From contig NZ_JAFA01000008.1 of NCBI RefSeq assembly GCF_000519185.1, positions 124,405 through 188,404 of the forward strand: a stretch of DNA of 64,000 nucleotides. Reading direction: 5' to 3'. The notes beneath the pieces are model-generated. The model saw only the letters and a list, made by a program, of their open reading frames with translations. It made no database searches and was not told the DNA's origin. A program made the translations under genes and the position numbers. Shown piece by piece: positions 8,763 through 17,283 of this stretch. This DNA comes from Paraburkholderia nodosa DSM 21604. GTDB taxonomy: Bacteria > Pseudomonadota > Gammaproteobacteria > Burkholderiales > Burkholderiaceae. Position 1 is the stretch's first letter, and every line of letters starts with the position of its first letter.

Positions 8763-10685
8763 TCAATGACCGGCCGTTTGTGGCGCGGGCTGCGGCTTGA
8801 ACCACCACGTCGAGATGATCCAGTCGTTTGCGCCATAGTACAGCGGCAATTTCGCCGGATACGCCAGCGTGTTCTTGAACGCCACGCGGTGCGTCGCGCT
8901 GTACCACTGCGGCACCACATAGTAGCCGTGCATCAGCACCCGGTCGAGCGCATGCGTGGCGTCGAGCAGTTGCTGGAGCGTCTGTGCCTGCGTGAGCGCC
9001 TTGAGGATCGCATCGACGGCCGGCGACTTCAGGCCGAGCAGATTGCCCGAGCCCGGCTCGTCGGCGGCCTTGCTGCCGAAGCGGTCGACCTGTTCCGCGC
9101 CCGGCACCTGGACGTCGGGGAACTTGATGGTCGTCATGTCGAAGTCGAAGGCGTCGAGCCGCTTCTGGTAAAGCGCGAAGTCGACCGAGCGATAGTTCAC
9201 CTGGATGCCAAGGCGCCTGAGCGCCTGCGTGTACTGCGCCATGATCGGCGCCCACTGCGCCGAAGCACTCGTGTCGTCGAGCACCTCGAACGTGAACGGC
9301 TCGCCCTTCGCATTGCGCAGCGCGCCGTCGCGATAGGTCCAGCCGGCGTCAGCCAGAAGCGCGCGCGCCTTGAGCAAATTCGCACGTAGCGATCCTGGCG
9401 GGGTCGTATCGGGCTGCAAGGGCGGCGGCCCGAACACGGCGGGATCGAGCGACTTGCGCCACGGCTCGAGCAAGGCAAGCTCGCCGGGCGACGGCGGCCC
9501 CTTTGCCTGCAGCTGCGTGTTCGCGAACCAGCTGTCGATGCGACGGTACTGGCTATAGAACAGCATGCGGTTGAGCCACGGGAAGTCGAGCGCGAGGTCG
9601 AGGGCACGGCGCACGCGCACATCCTGGAACACGGGCCTGCGCAAATTCATGACGAAGCCCTGCATACCGGTGCCGTTGTGCTGAGGGAACTCGCGCTTGA
9701 CGAGCTCGCCGCTGTCGAAGCGCTTGCCGACATCGCGCCGCACCCAGTTGCGCGCGACGTATTCGACGAGCGCGTCGTACTCGCCCGCCTTGAAGGCCTC
9801 GAGGCGCGCCACGTCATCCGAATAGAGCTTGTAGGTGATGCGCTCGAAGTTGTTGGTGCCCACGCGCACCGGCAGGTCCTTGCCCCAGTAGTTGGGGTCG
9901 AGCTTGTAAGTGATCGTGCGGCCGTTCGAGTAGCGGTCGATCACATACGGGCCGCTGCCGATCGGTTGCTCGAACGCGAGCTGATCGAAGGCGATGCGGC
10001 TGCCGTCCGGGCGCAAACCCCACTTGTGCGAAAACACCGGCATGCCGCCCGCGATGAGCGGCAGCTCGCGGTTGTTGCTGCGGAACTCGAAGCGGATCGT
10101 CGCCGGATCGACCACCACCGCGCGCGTGATCTCGCTGAAATACGCCTGCATGGAGGGCGCGGCCTGGCGGCTCTTGAGGGTGTCGAGCGAGAACTTGACG
10201 TCTTCGGCTGTCACCGGGTCGCCGTTCGAGAAGCGTGCCTTCGGGTTGATGTGAAATGTCACCGAAAGCGCGTCGGGCGCGATGCGGATATCGTCGGCGA
10301 GCAAACCGTAGGCCGAAGCCACTTCGTCGAGGCTGCCCGTCGTGAGGCTCTCGAACAGCATGCCGAGCCCCGGCGCCGCGTTGCCGCGCAGCGTGAACGG
10401 GTTGAACTTGTCGAAGCTCGTGAGGCGGTCGGGATTGGCGAGGACGAGCGTGCCGCCCTTGGGCGCATCCGGATTCACGTAGTCGAAGTGCGCGAATCCT
10501 TGCGGATATTTGGGCTCGCCGTACTGCGCGATGGCGTAGACCGCGTGCGCGCTCGGCATGGCCATCAGCCCGAATGAAAGCGCCAGACCCATCGCCGCCA
10601 GTCTTTTGCCGAGCGCGAGCCGAGCCGCAGGAACGGTTGCCCCAAGCGCGCCGAGCGCCGTCCTGCCTCGCGTTCCTGTCGTCAT
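8763..10685 (-). CDS. yejA: Periplasmic peptide-binding protein of the Yej importer
   Basis: Family 5 extracellular solute-binding protein that delivers peptides to YejBE. The 640-residue product has a signal sequence ending at SAHA-VYA near residue 50, then the typical start IAQYGEPKYPQGFAHFDYVNPDAPKGG. The n-region before the hydrophobic core is long; an ATG at 10592 would give a shorter signal peptide (MGLALSFGLMAMPSAHA), so the start is uncertain by 31 codons. First gene of yejABEF, divergent from fabI with 108 bases between. A TAGAAT-like -10 for yejA lies near 10727-10732, without a clear -35. Confidence 0.92.
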   Translation of the reverse strand: MTTGTRGRTALGALGATVPAARLALGKRLAAMGLALSFGLMAMPSAHAVYAIAQYGEPKYPQGFAHFDYVNPDAPKGGTLVLANPDRLTSFDKFNPFTLRGNAAPGLGMLFESLTTGSLDEVASAYGLLADDIRIAPDALSVTFHINPKARFSNGDPVTAEDVKFSLDTLKSRQAAPSMQAYFSEITRAVVVDPATIRFEFRSNNRELPLIAGGMPVFSHKWGLRPDGSRIAFDQLAFEQPIGSGPYVIDRYSNGRTITYKLDPNYWGKDLPVRVGTNNFERITYKLYSDDVARLEAFKAGEYDALVEYVARNWVRRDVGKRFDSGELVKREFPQHNGTGMQGFVMNLRRPVFQDVRVRRALDLALDFPWLNRMLFYSQYRRIDSWFANTQLQAKGPPSPGELALLEPWRKSLDPAVFGPPPLQPDTTPPGSLRANLLKARALLADAGWTYRDGALRNAKGEPFTFEVLDDTSASAQWAPIMAQYTQALRRLGIQVNYRSVDFALYQKRLDAFDFDMTTIKFPDVQVPGAEQVDRFGSKAADEPGSGNLLGLKSPAVDAILKALTQAQTLQQLLDATHALDRVLMHGYYVVPQWYSATHRVAFKNTLAYPAKLPLYYGANDWIISTWWFKPQPAPQTAGH

Positions 10686-10793
10686 AGATCGGTAATTGTC
10701 CGGGCTGCCTTGTCAGTTGTGAGAGAATTCTACCCAAACCACGCGGCGCCGCCCCCACAGGCGCTGGCGCATTGACCTGATTTAGGAGAATTC

Positions 10794-11582
10794 ATGGGCT
10801 TCCTCGCTGGCAAACGCATCCTGTTGACCGGCCTGCTGTCGAACCGTTCGATCGCGTACGGCATTGCGCAGGCATGCAAGCGCGAAGGCGCGGAACTGGC
10901 GTTCACGTACGTCGGCGACCGCTTCAAGGACCGTATCACCGAGTTCGCGCAGGAGTTCGGCAGCAACCTCGTGTTCCCCTGCGATGTGGCCGACGACGCG
11001 CAAATCGAAGCGCTCTTCACGGACCTCAAGCAACACTGGGACACGCTCGACGGCCTCGTCCACTCGATCGGCTTCGCGCCGCGCGAGGCGATCGCGGGTG
11101 ACTTCCTCGACGGCATGACGCGCGAGAACTTCCGCATTGCGCACGATATTTCGGCATACAGCTTCCCGGCGCTCGCCAAGGCCGCCAAGCCGATGCTCGC
11201 CCAGAACGCCTCGCTGCTGACGCTGACTTATCTCGGCGCAGAGCGCGCGATTCCGAACTACAACACCATGGGCGTCGCGAAAGCCGCACTCGAGGCGAGC
11301 GTGCGTTATCTCGCGGTGGCGCTCGGTGCGCAAGGCGTGCGCGTGAACGGCATCTCCGCGGGCCCGATCAAGACGCTCGCGGCAAGCGGCATCAAGGGCT
11401 TTGGCAAGATCCTCGATTTCGTCGAGCAGAACGCCCCGCTGCAGCGTAACGTGACCATCGAGCAGGTCGGCAACTCCGCCGCATTCCTGCTCTCCGATCT
11501 GGCAGCCGGCGTGACCGCCGAGATCATGCACGTCGACTCGGGCTTCAACGCCGTGGTTGGCGGCATGGCCGGTCTCGAGTAA
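10794..11582 (+). CDS. fabI: Enoyl-[acyl-carrier-protein] reductase (NADH)
   Basis: Last reductive step of each fatty-acid elongation round: trans-2-enoyl-ACP to acyl-ACP with NADH. The 262-residue short-chain dehydrogenase has the variant FabI nucleotide loop ([15 protein letters not shown], 11-25), Tyr146 and Tyr156, and Lys163 (Y-x6-K), and SAGPIKTLA. Length matches E. coli FabI, the triclosan target. A TAGGAG ribosome-binding site lies just above the ATG. Single-gene unit with its own terminator at 11635. Confidence 0.97.
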   Translation: MGFLAGKRILLTGLLSNRSIAYGIAQACKREGAELAFTYVGDRFKDRITEFAQEFGSNLVFPCDVADDAQIEALFTDLKQHWDTLDGLVHSIGFAPREAIAGDFLDGMTRENFRIAHDISAYSFPALAKAAKPMLAQNASLLTLTYLGAERAIPNYNTMGVAKAALEASVRYLAVALGAQGVRVNGISAGPIKTLAASGIKGFGKILDFVEQNAPLQRNVTIEQVGNSAAFLLSDLAAGVTAEIMHVDSGFNAVVGGMAGLE

Positions 11583-11634
11583 GCCTCTCTTCGCGTTGCG
11601 TGCGCGTCGTTGCGCGCGCAACGGCAAAAATGCA

Positions 11635-11663
11635 AAAGCCGCCCACTGGGCGGCTTTTCTTTT
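11635..11663 (+). terminator. Intrinsic terminator after fabI
   Basis: AAAAGCCGCCC, loop ACT, GGGCGGCTTTT followed by more T. Near-perfect stem with A and T tracts on both sides, so it may also stop the convergent gene at 11730-12077. Confidence 0.88.
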
Positions 11664-11729
11664 GGCGCGGCACTTGGTGTGCGACGCGCGCCGTGTCACG
11701 CGCATCACGCCGGCACCGAGCCTCGCAGC

Positions 11730-12077
11730 TTAGTGCCAGTGCCCCGGAGGCCCGCCGTGGTCGCGGTCGTAATGGCCACGGCCGGGACCGCCATAGCCGC
11801 CGTGGTGGCGATACCAGTCGTCGCGCCCCCAGTAGCGGCGGCCGTCCCAGTAACGATCGCCGTGCCAGCCGATGACGATGGCCGGCGGCACCGCATAAAC
11901 AGGCGCCGGCTGATAGACGACCGGCGGCGGCGGCGGCGCGTAGACCGGTTGCGGAGCGACATAAACCGGGGCCGGAATACCGATGTTGACACCAACGCTC
12001 ACGCCAGCCATAGCAACGCTCGATGCGCCGATAGCCACGCCCCCGAGCAGCATTGCAACAACACGTGGGAACTTCAT
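11730..12077 (-). CDS. Small secreted Pro/Tyr- and His/Trp/Gly-rich protein
   Basis: I do not recognise a characterised family. The start is ATG 12077, with AAGGTGAG upstream and a clear signal peptide ending at AMA (about residue 24); a longer in-frame start at 12125 would bury the signal. The mature part (about 91 residues) has two parts: a Pro/Val/Tyr-rich stretch with YVAPQPVYAPPPPPVVYQ, then a Gly/Arg/His/Trp/Tyr-rich tail with RYWDGRRYWGRDDW and HHGGYGG. Proteins of this kind are common in Burkholderiales envelopes but their roles are unknown. Convergent with fabI. Confidence 0.8.
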   Translation of the reverse strand: MKFPRVVAMLLGGVAIGASSVAMAGVSVGVNIGIPAPVYVAPQPVYAPPPPPVVYQPAPVYAVPPAIVIGWHGDRYWDGRRYWGRDDWYRHHGGYGGPGRGHYDRDHGGPPGHWH

Positions 12078-12620
12078 GGACTCACCTTTCGGGTTTGATG
12101 TTTTGTTGAAGCCAATATAACGCACGGCTTTCGCCCGCGTATTTCAAACTTGTAATAACTGATGCACAAACCTGGCCTGCGTTCGATGTCGTTACGTCTC
12201 GTTACACCGGTGCCCGCTTGAGCGACGCGGCGAACGATGGCGCAGCGGAGGATATCACCGCTGGCGACAAAGCGTGCGGACCGCAACAGGGTTTTGGGCT
12301 CACGCACGCGCAGCACGCAGCGATATCGCTGCGCGGCTGCCGCACTCACGCCACAAACTTCACTTCATTCGCATTACGAATGACTTTCCGCGCGCCTCAC
12401 TCTCCCACGAAGTGTTGCGCACGAAATGTATTAACGGCATATCCACGAAAATATTGACCGCGTTCACCAGGGTTTTGCGCATGCCGGAGATGCCTATGCA
12501 GTCCTAAGCGAGTGGATCAGAAGATCGGAGATCAATGGCGAGGCAAGCAGGACAACTCGAGGCGGCAATAGCCGCGCCGTTCGAACACCGGCTTTTCGCG
12601 TGGCGGGAGCCCAAAAAACA
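12078..12620. other. Long intergenic region, no gene seen
   Basis: About 540 bases between the small secreted protein gene and the tRNA-Ser terminator. GC content is lower than average. Short open frames show no ribosome-binding site plus protein-like composition. It contains an 18-base perfect palindrome at 12316-12333. Confidence 0.5.
12316..12333. repeat. 18-base perfect palindrome
   Basis: CGCAGCGATATCGCTGCG is fully self-complementary. It lies in the gene-free stretch about 240 bases above the secreted-protein start. Role unknown; could be a dimeric regulator site. Confidence 0.55.
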
Positions 12621-12651
12621 AAAACCCCGCAAGCCGAGACTTGCGGGGTTT
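12621..12651 (-). terminator. Intrinsic terminator of tRNA-Ser
   Basis: AAACCCCGCAAG, loop TCTCGG, CTTGCGGGGTTTTTG on the minus strand. It follows the CCA end of tRNA-Ser by 12 bases. Confidence 0.9.
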
Positions 12652-12663
12652 CGCCGCCATGAC

Positions 12664-12757
12664 TGGCGGAGACGGAGGGATTCGAACCCTCGATCCAGGT
12701 TTTGGCCCAGATGCTCCCTTAGCAGGGGAGTGCCTTCGACCTCTCGGCCACGTCTCC
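12664..12757 (-). tRNA. tRNA-Ser (anticodon GCT)
   Basis: A 94-base class II tRNA with encoded CCA. The anticodon loop CTGCTAA gives GCT for AGC/AGU codons, and a long variable arm follows. It has its own promoter and terminator, so it is a free-standing transcription unit between lysC and the secreted-protein gene. Confidence 0.97.
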
Positions 12758-12801
12758 CGAAAACTTCGTTCGCGCCAGGGAGGCAGCGCAACGAAGCCAA
12801 G

Positions 12802-12830
12802 ATAATAGCGGGTTAGCGCCTTCCGGTCAA
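12802..12830 (-). promoter_or_regulatory. Sigma-70 promoter of tRNA-Ser
   Basis: TTGACC (12825-12830), 17 bases, TATTAT (12802-12807) on the minus strand. The predicted start lies near 12795, leaving a leader of about 38 bases before the tRNA. Confidence 0.75.
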
Positions 12831-12981
12831 TTCATACGACGCTTTTTTGCAAAGTTTTTTCTGCAAGCGCACAACGAACGTCGTGCGCAGCATCGCAAAC
12901 CGGAATCGAGCGGAAAAACCGCGTCACACCCTCGTCACACAATTCAAACGCCGCGCAAAGGCCACGCAAAAACAGCGCGAT

Positions 12982-14232
12982 TTATGCGTGCTCGAGGTCG
13001 AACGCCTTGTGCAGCGCGCGCACCGCCAGTTCCATGTACTTCTCGTCGATCAGCACCGAGATCTTGATTTCCGAGGTCGAGATCATCTGGATGTTGATGC
13101 CCTCTTCCGAGAGCGTGCGGAACATCTTGCTCGCCACGCCCACGTGCGAGCGCATGCCCACGCCGACCACCGACACCTTCGACACCTTCGCGTCGCCGAG
13201 CACCTGCTCCGCGCTCACGTGGCCCTTCACCTGGTTGTTCAGCACGTCGATGGCGCGCTGATAGTCGCCGCGGGGCACCGTGAACGTGAAGTCCGTCTTG
13301 CCGGCCACGCTCTGGTTCTGGATGATCATGTCGACGTCGATGTTCGCATCCGCCACGGGGCCGAGGATCTGATACGCGATGCCCGGCTTGTCGGGCACGC
13401 CCATCACGATGATGCGGGCCTCGTCGCGCTGGAACGCGATACCCGAGATGACTGCTTTTTCCATGGTCTCGTCTTCTTCAAAAGTAATCAGGGTGCCCGA
13501 GGACATTTCCTCGTCGAGGTTCATCATCGGGTCGGTCAGGCTGGAGAGCACACGCGTCTTCACCTGATACTTGCCCGCGAATTCCACCGAGCGGATCTGC
13601 AGCACTTTCGAGCCGAGGCTGGCCATTTCCAGCATCTCTTCGAACGTAATGCGGTCGAGACGGCGTGCGTCGTCGACCACACGCGGGTCGGTCGTATAGA
13701 CGCCGTCGACGTCCGTATAGATCAGGCATTCGTCGGCCTTCAGCGCCGCTGCGACTGCAACCGCCGACGTGTCCGAGCCGCCGCGGCCGAGCGTGGTGAT
13801 ATGGCCTTCCGGGTCGATCCCCTGGAAGCCCGTGATCACGACCACCTTGCCGTCGTCGAGATCGGCCAGCACGCGCTCGCCGTCGATGTCGTTGATGCGG
13901 GCCTTGGTGAACGAGCTGTCGGTTTTGACCGGCACTTGCCAGCCGGTGTAGCTGATAGCGTCGACGCCGGCTTCCTGCAGGGCGATCGACAGGAGGCCGA
14001 CGCTCACCTGCTCACCGGTCGACGCAATCATGTCGAGCTCGCGCGGGCTGGGCTGCGGCGAAATTTCTTTCGCGAGACCGAGCAGACGATTGGTTTCGCC
14101 GGACATCGCCGACGGCACGACGACCATCTTGTGGCCGGCCTTGTGCCATTTGGCGACGCGCTTGGCGACGTTCTTGATGCGCTCGACGGAGCCCATCGAG
14201 GTGCCGCCGTATTTGTGTACGATGAGTGCCAT
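12982..14232 (-). CDS. lysC: Aspartate kinase
   Basis: Phosphorylates L-aspartate, the entry step to lysine (and diaminopimelate), threonine and methionine. The 416-residue monofunctional enzyme starts with KYGGTSMGS, the kinase signature, followed by the amino-acid kinase domain (to about 250) and two C-terminal ACT domains (ISGIAFQRDEARIIVMGVPD and VSKVSVVGVGMRSHVGVA) that normally sense lysine and threonine. Length fits proteobacterial monofunctional forms. A candidate promoter lies at 14578-14606 in a 479-base gap after tilS, so it is probably transcribed separately. Confidence 0.96.
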   Translation of the reverse strand: MALIVHKYGGTSMGSVERIKNVAKRVAKWHKAGHKMVVVPSAMSGETNRLLGLAKEISPQPSPRELDMIASTGEQVSVGLLSIALQEAGVDAISYTGWQVPVKTDSSFTKARINDIDGERVLADLDDGKVVVITGFQGIDPEGHITTLGRGGSDTSAVAVAAALKADECLIYTDVDGVYTTDPRVVDDARRLDRITFEEMLEMASLGSKVLQIRSVEFAGKYQVKTRVLSSLTDPMMNLDEEMSSGTLITFEEDETMEKAVISGIAFQRDEARIIVMGVPDKPGIAYQILGPVADANIDVDMIIQNQSVAGKTDFTFTVPRGDYQRAIDVLNNQVKGHVSAEQVLGDAKVSKVSVVGVGMRSHVGVASKMFRTLSEEGINIQMISTSEIKISVLIDEKYMELAVRALHKAFDLEHA

Positions 14233-14711
14233 TGTCGTTCTGAACTGGAGATGTTACCGCGCTGGCGCGCTGAAGAACTGGGCCGCCCGGACGCTTGGGG
14301 CCACGGCGGCGGCTTCAGCGCGTGCAGCACGCGCGGGTTTTGCCTCAGGGGCGCGAAGGCCGGCGCATCGTATCCATATCGTGCGATACGTATCGATACG
14401 CGCTGGTGCCTTGCACTCGCGCCCTGCCCGCATGCCGCTACGACGTCCCTGCAACCGTCGGATACCGCTCGAAGGAAATCGCGCCTTCACGGCGTACGCC
14501 ATTTTTGACGGCGTTCGTGCATATGCCGCTTTTGACGGCGTCCGTGAACGCGAAAAAGCGGGCTGGACAAACGACTTACACTACCCGATTGACGCCAAAA
14601 TTACAAGACAGAACAAGCTTGCGGATGCCGAAAAAGGCTTGTGCGGCAAGGATTTGCGGGGGAACGATCGCCATTCCATCGGCGAACTGGACGGTGACTT
14701 TGGGCGCGACT
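14233..14711. other. Intergenic region between tilS and lysC
   Basis: 479 bases without a supported gene. It contains a candidate lysC promoter and a pair of 17-base direct repeats differing at one base (TTTTGACGGCGTTCGTG at 14503-14519 and TTTTGACGGCGTCCGTG at 14530-14546). I do not recognise a lysine riboswitch. Confidence 0.5.
14578..14606 (-). promoter_or_regulatory. Candidate promoter of lysC
   Basis: TTGTAA (14601-14606), 17 bases, TAGTGT (14578-14583) on the minus strand. This would give a leader of about 340 bases, long enough for leader control, though no known riboswitch is seen. Confidence 0.45.
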
Positions 14712-16142
14712 TCAGGCGATCAGCCAATCTTCGCGCCATTCGATGCGACGCCAGGCCGCGCCAGGCTCGTCAGGCAGTGCAGCGAAGGCCGACCGGTTCA
14801 CGCCGATACGGGGCACGAACAGCAAGGTCTCGGCCACAAAGAGCAACGGCACGTCGCGCTCCCATGCGGGCACGCCGCGCGTCTGGAACAGGTTCTTGAG
14901 CGTGCGGCTCACGTTTGCGGCTTCGTCGCGCAAGCGCTCGCCGCCGCTGCGCGCGCGCGCGACGAGCGGCGCGCTCGCGAGCACGCGCTCGGGAACGGCG
15001 TCGGCGTCGTCGGGGGCGGCGGGCGCGAAAATATAGGTCCCGCGCCATGATGACAAGCGCCAGACTTCCTCTCCGCGCCAGGTCAACGACACCGGCGGGC
15101 GCGCATGAGCGGCGCCCTCGCCTGCGCGTTCGTCGCGCGCACGCACGGCTCCCCACGAGACGATGCCGCGATACGAGCGCAAGCGGTGTCCGGCGTGATC
15201 GACGCGCAACGCGTGGCCGCTCACGTCATCGCGTGCAACCTCGCGCAACTGCCGCAACATATCCGCAAGCCGCGCAGTCGATGCCGCCGGCAGGCCAAGC
15301 GAGCGCATCCAGTAACGGAGCAAGTTGAGCGCGCGCGCATCGTCGAGCGTGAGCAGCGCGGTCTGTGAAAGCGCGTGATCGCCCTCGCGTCCAGCGTCGC
15401 GCAAATCGATACGCGCGAGATCGTCGAGCAGACGCTGCGAAGAAGCCGCATGCGCCGCCGTGCGTGCAAGCGCATCGCGATAACCGGGAAAATGGGCCGA
15501 GAGCGCCGGCATCACGTCGTGACGCAAGGCGTTGCGCGCGTAGCGCGTGTCGTCATTCGATTCGTCGTCGATCCAGTGCAGGCCGTGCGCGCGCGCATAG
15601 CGCTCCAGTTGCGTGCGCAACAACGCGAGCAGCGGGCGCATGCGCACCACGCCATTCACGCTCGCACGTGCGGGCGCCATCGCCGCGAGCCCCGCGAGCC
15701 CGGCGCCGCGCAGCAACTGCAACAGCACCGTTTCCGCCTGATCGTCCGCATGCTGCGCGAGCCAGAGCGCCTGCACGCCGTGCGCCGCGCACATCGCGTC
15801 CAGCGCGCGGTAGCGGGCGTCGCGGGCAGCCGCCTCGACGCCGGCCGCGTCGTCGCGCGCCAACTCCACACGCCTCGCGTCGAATGTCACGCCATAGGCG
15901 CGCGCGGTCGCCTCGCAATGGGCGAGCCATGCGTCGGCATTCGGGCTCAGGCCGTGATGGACATGCAGCGCGACGAGACGGGCCGCCCCGGCCACCCGCA
16001 CCGCGGCGTCCAGCAGCACGGACGAGTCGAGCCCGCCGCTATACGCGATCGCGATGCGTGCGTCGTCGGCAAGCGTGGAAAGCACAACGCCGAGCGCATC
16101 GAGAACGATGCGCCCGGCGTCGGATTCGGGATGGTCGGTCAC
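14712..16142 (-). CDS. tilS: tRNA(Ile)-lysidine synthetase
   Basis: Converts C34 of the CAU-anticodon tRNA-Ile to lysidine with ATP and lysine, so that it reads AUA. The 476-residue protein has the PP-loop AIAYSGGLDSSVLLDA (residues near 27-42), a central TilS substrate-binding region, and a C-terminal domain with Arg-rich segments (GGERLRDEAANVSRTLKNLFQ). It starts at GTG 16142, 41 bases after accA, and is likely co-transcribed with it. Confidence 0.95.
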   Translation of the reverse strand: MTDHPESDAGRIVLDALGVVLSTLADDARIAIAYSGGLDSSVLLDAAVRVAGAARLVALHVHHGLSPNADAWLAHCEATARAYGVTFDARRVELARDDAAGVEAAARDARYRALDAMCAAHGVQALWLAQHADDQAETVLLQLLRGAGLAGLAAMAPARASVNGVVRMRPLLALLRTQLERYARAHGLHWIDDESNDDTRYARNALRHDVMPALSAHFPGYRDALARTAAHAASSQRLLDDLARIDLRDAGREGDHALSQTALLTLDDARALNLLRYWMRSLGLPAASTARLADMLRQLREVARDDVSGHALRVDHAGHRLRSYRGIVSWGAVRARDERAGEGAAHARPPVSLTWRGEEVWRLSSWRGTYIFAPAAPDDADAVPERVLASAPLVARARSGGERLRDEAANVSRTLKNLFQTRGVPAWERDVPLLFVAETLLFVPRIGVNRSAFAALPDEPGAAWRRIEWREDWLIA

Positions 16143-16183
16143 AGCACGACCGCAGACGTCGAGGAACGTTGACGTCGCGCGCC

Positions 16184-17155
16184 TTATGCGCCCGGCGTCG
16201 TTTCCTTGAACTTGCCGTAGGCCATCAGGCGCTCGAACCGGCGCTGCTTCAGGTCGGCGATGCTCATGCCCTGGAACTGGCGCAGCGAATCGGCGAGCGC
16301 GCGGCGCAGCAGCGCGGCCATGCCCTTCGGGTCGCGATGCGCGCCGCCGAGCGGCTCGTTCACGATCTTGTCGATGAGGCCCAGCGCCTTGAGGCGGTGC
16401 GCCGTGAGGCCCAGCGCTTCGGCGGCTTCCGGCGCCTTCGCGGCGCTCTTCCAGAGAATCGACGCGCAGCCTTCCGGCGAGATCACCGAGTAGGTCGAGA
16501 ACTGCAGCATCATGACGGTATCGGCCACGGCCACGGCGAGCGCGCCGCCCGAACCGCCTTCGCCGATGATCGTCGTGATGATCGGCGTCTTGAGTTCGGC
16601 CATCACGTAGAGATTGCGGCCGATGGCTTCCGACTGGCCGCGCTCTTCCGCGCCAATGCCCGGGTACGCACCCGGCGTGTCGACGAACGTGAAGATGGGC
16701 AGGCCGAATTTTTCGGCGAGGCGCATCAGGCGCTCGGCCTTGCGATAGCCTTCCGGCCGCGGCATGCCGAAGTTGCGCGCGGCGCGCTCCTTCGTGTCAC
16801 GGCCCTTCTGATGGCCGATCACCATGCAGGCCTGGCCATTGAAGCGCGCGAGGCCGCCGACGACGGAAAGGTCGTCCGCGAACGAGCGGTCGCCATGGAG
16901 TTCGTGAAAATCGGTAAACAGCTCGTGCACGTAATCGAGCGTGTACGGACGCTGCGGATGACGCGCGATCTGCGAAACCTGCCACGGGCTCAGGTTCGCA
17001 TAGAGGTCCTTCGTGAGCTGCTGGCTCTTCTTCGACAGCCGCTCGATTTCTTCCGAAATATCGACGGCCGAATCGTCCTGAACGAAGCGCAGTTCTTCGA
17101 TCTTCGCTTCCAGTTCAGCGATCGGCTGTTCGAAATCCAGAAACGTGGTCTTCAT
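16184..17155 (-). CDS. accA: Acetyl-CoA carboxylase carboxyltransferase, alpha subunit
   Basis: Transfers the carboxyl group from carboxybiotin to acetyl-CoA, making malonyl-CoA with AccD. The 323-residue length and the crotonase-fold motifs [20 protein letters not shown] and [14 protein letters not shown] are typical of AccA; the N-terminal helix starts [19 protein letters not shown]. It lies between alkA (128 bases, containing a strong inverted repeat at 17221-17260) and tilS (41 bases). Confidence 0.97.
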   Translation of the reverse strand: MKTTFLDFEQPIAELEAKIEELRFVQDDSAVDISEEIERLSKKSQQLTKDLYANLSPWQVSQIARHPQRPYTLDYVHELFTDFHELHGDRSFADDLSVVGGLARFNGQACMVIGHQKGRDTKERAARNFGMPRPEGYRKAERLMRLAEKFGLPIFTFVDTPGAYPGIGAEERGQSEAIGRNLYVMAELKTPIITTIIGEGGSGGALAVAVADTVMMLQFSTYSVISPEGCASILWKSAAKAPEAAEALGLTAHRLKALGLIDKIVNEPLGGAHRDPKGMAALLRRALADSLRQFQGMSIADLKQRRFERLMAYGKFKETTPGA

Positions 17156-17220
17156 GTGTGGGAATCCTTCACTTTGCGGCAGCGCGTATTCTAACCGCGC
17201 CAGCCCGCGCCGAAATCGGC

Positions 17221-17260
17221 TAAGAACTATCGATTTCTTCGATCGATAGCATTCTTCTTA
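17221..17260. promoter_or_regulatory. Inverted repeat upstream of accA
   Basis: TAAGAA-CTATCGAT-7 bases-ATCGATAG-5 bases-TTCTTA: a perfect 8-base inner repeat nested in a perfect 6-base outer repeat. It is AT-rich against a GC-rich background and lies about 65 bases above the accA ATG. There is no T tract on the minus strand after it, so an operator or mRNA structure is more likely than a terminator. Confidence 0.55.
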
Positions 17261-17283
17261 GTAACTGACGACTGCCCCGGGCC

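Noticed and set aside
12078..12620. Possible small genes in the gap (for example 12218-12457, plus)
   Set aside because: Composition is not protein-like, ribosome-binding sites are lacking, and overlapping frames on both strands are equally open.
14233..14711. Lysine riboswitch above lysC
   Set aside because: I cannot find the conserved core pattern, and the gap is long but without a recognisable aptamer plus terminator.
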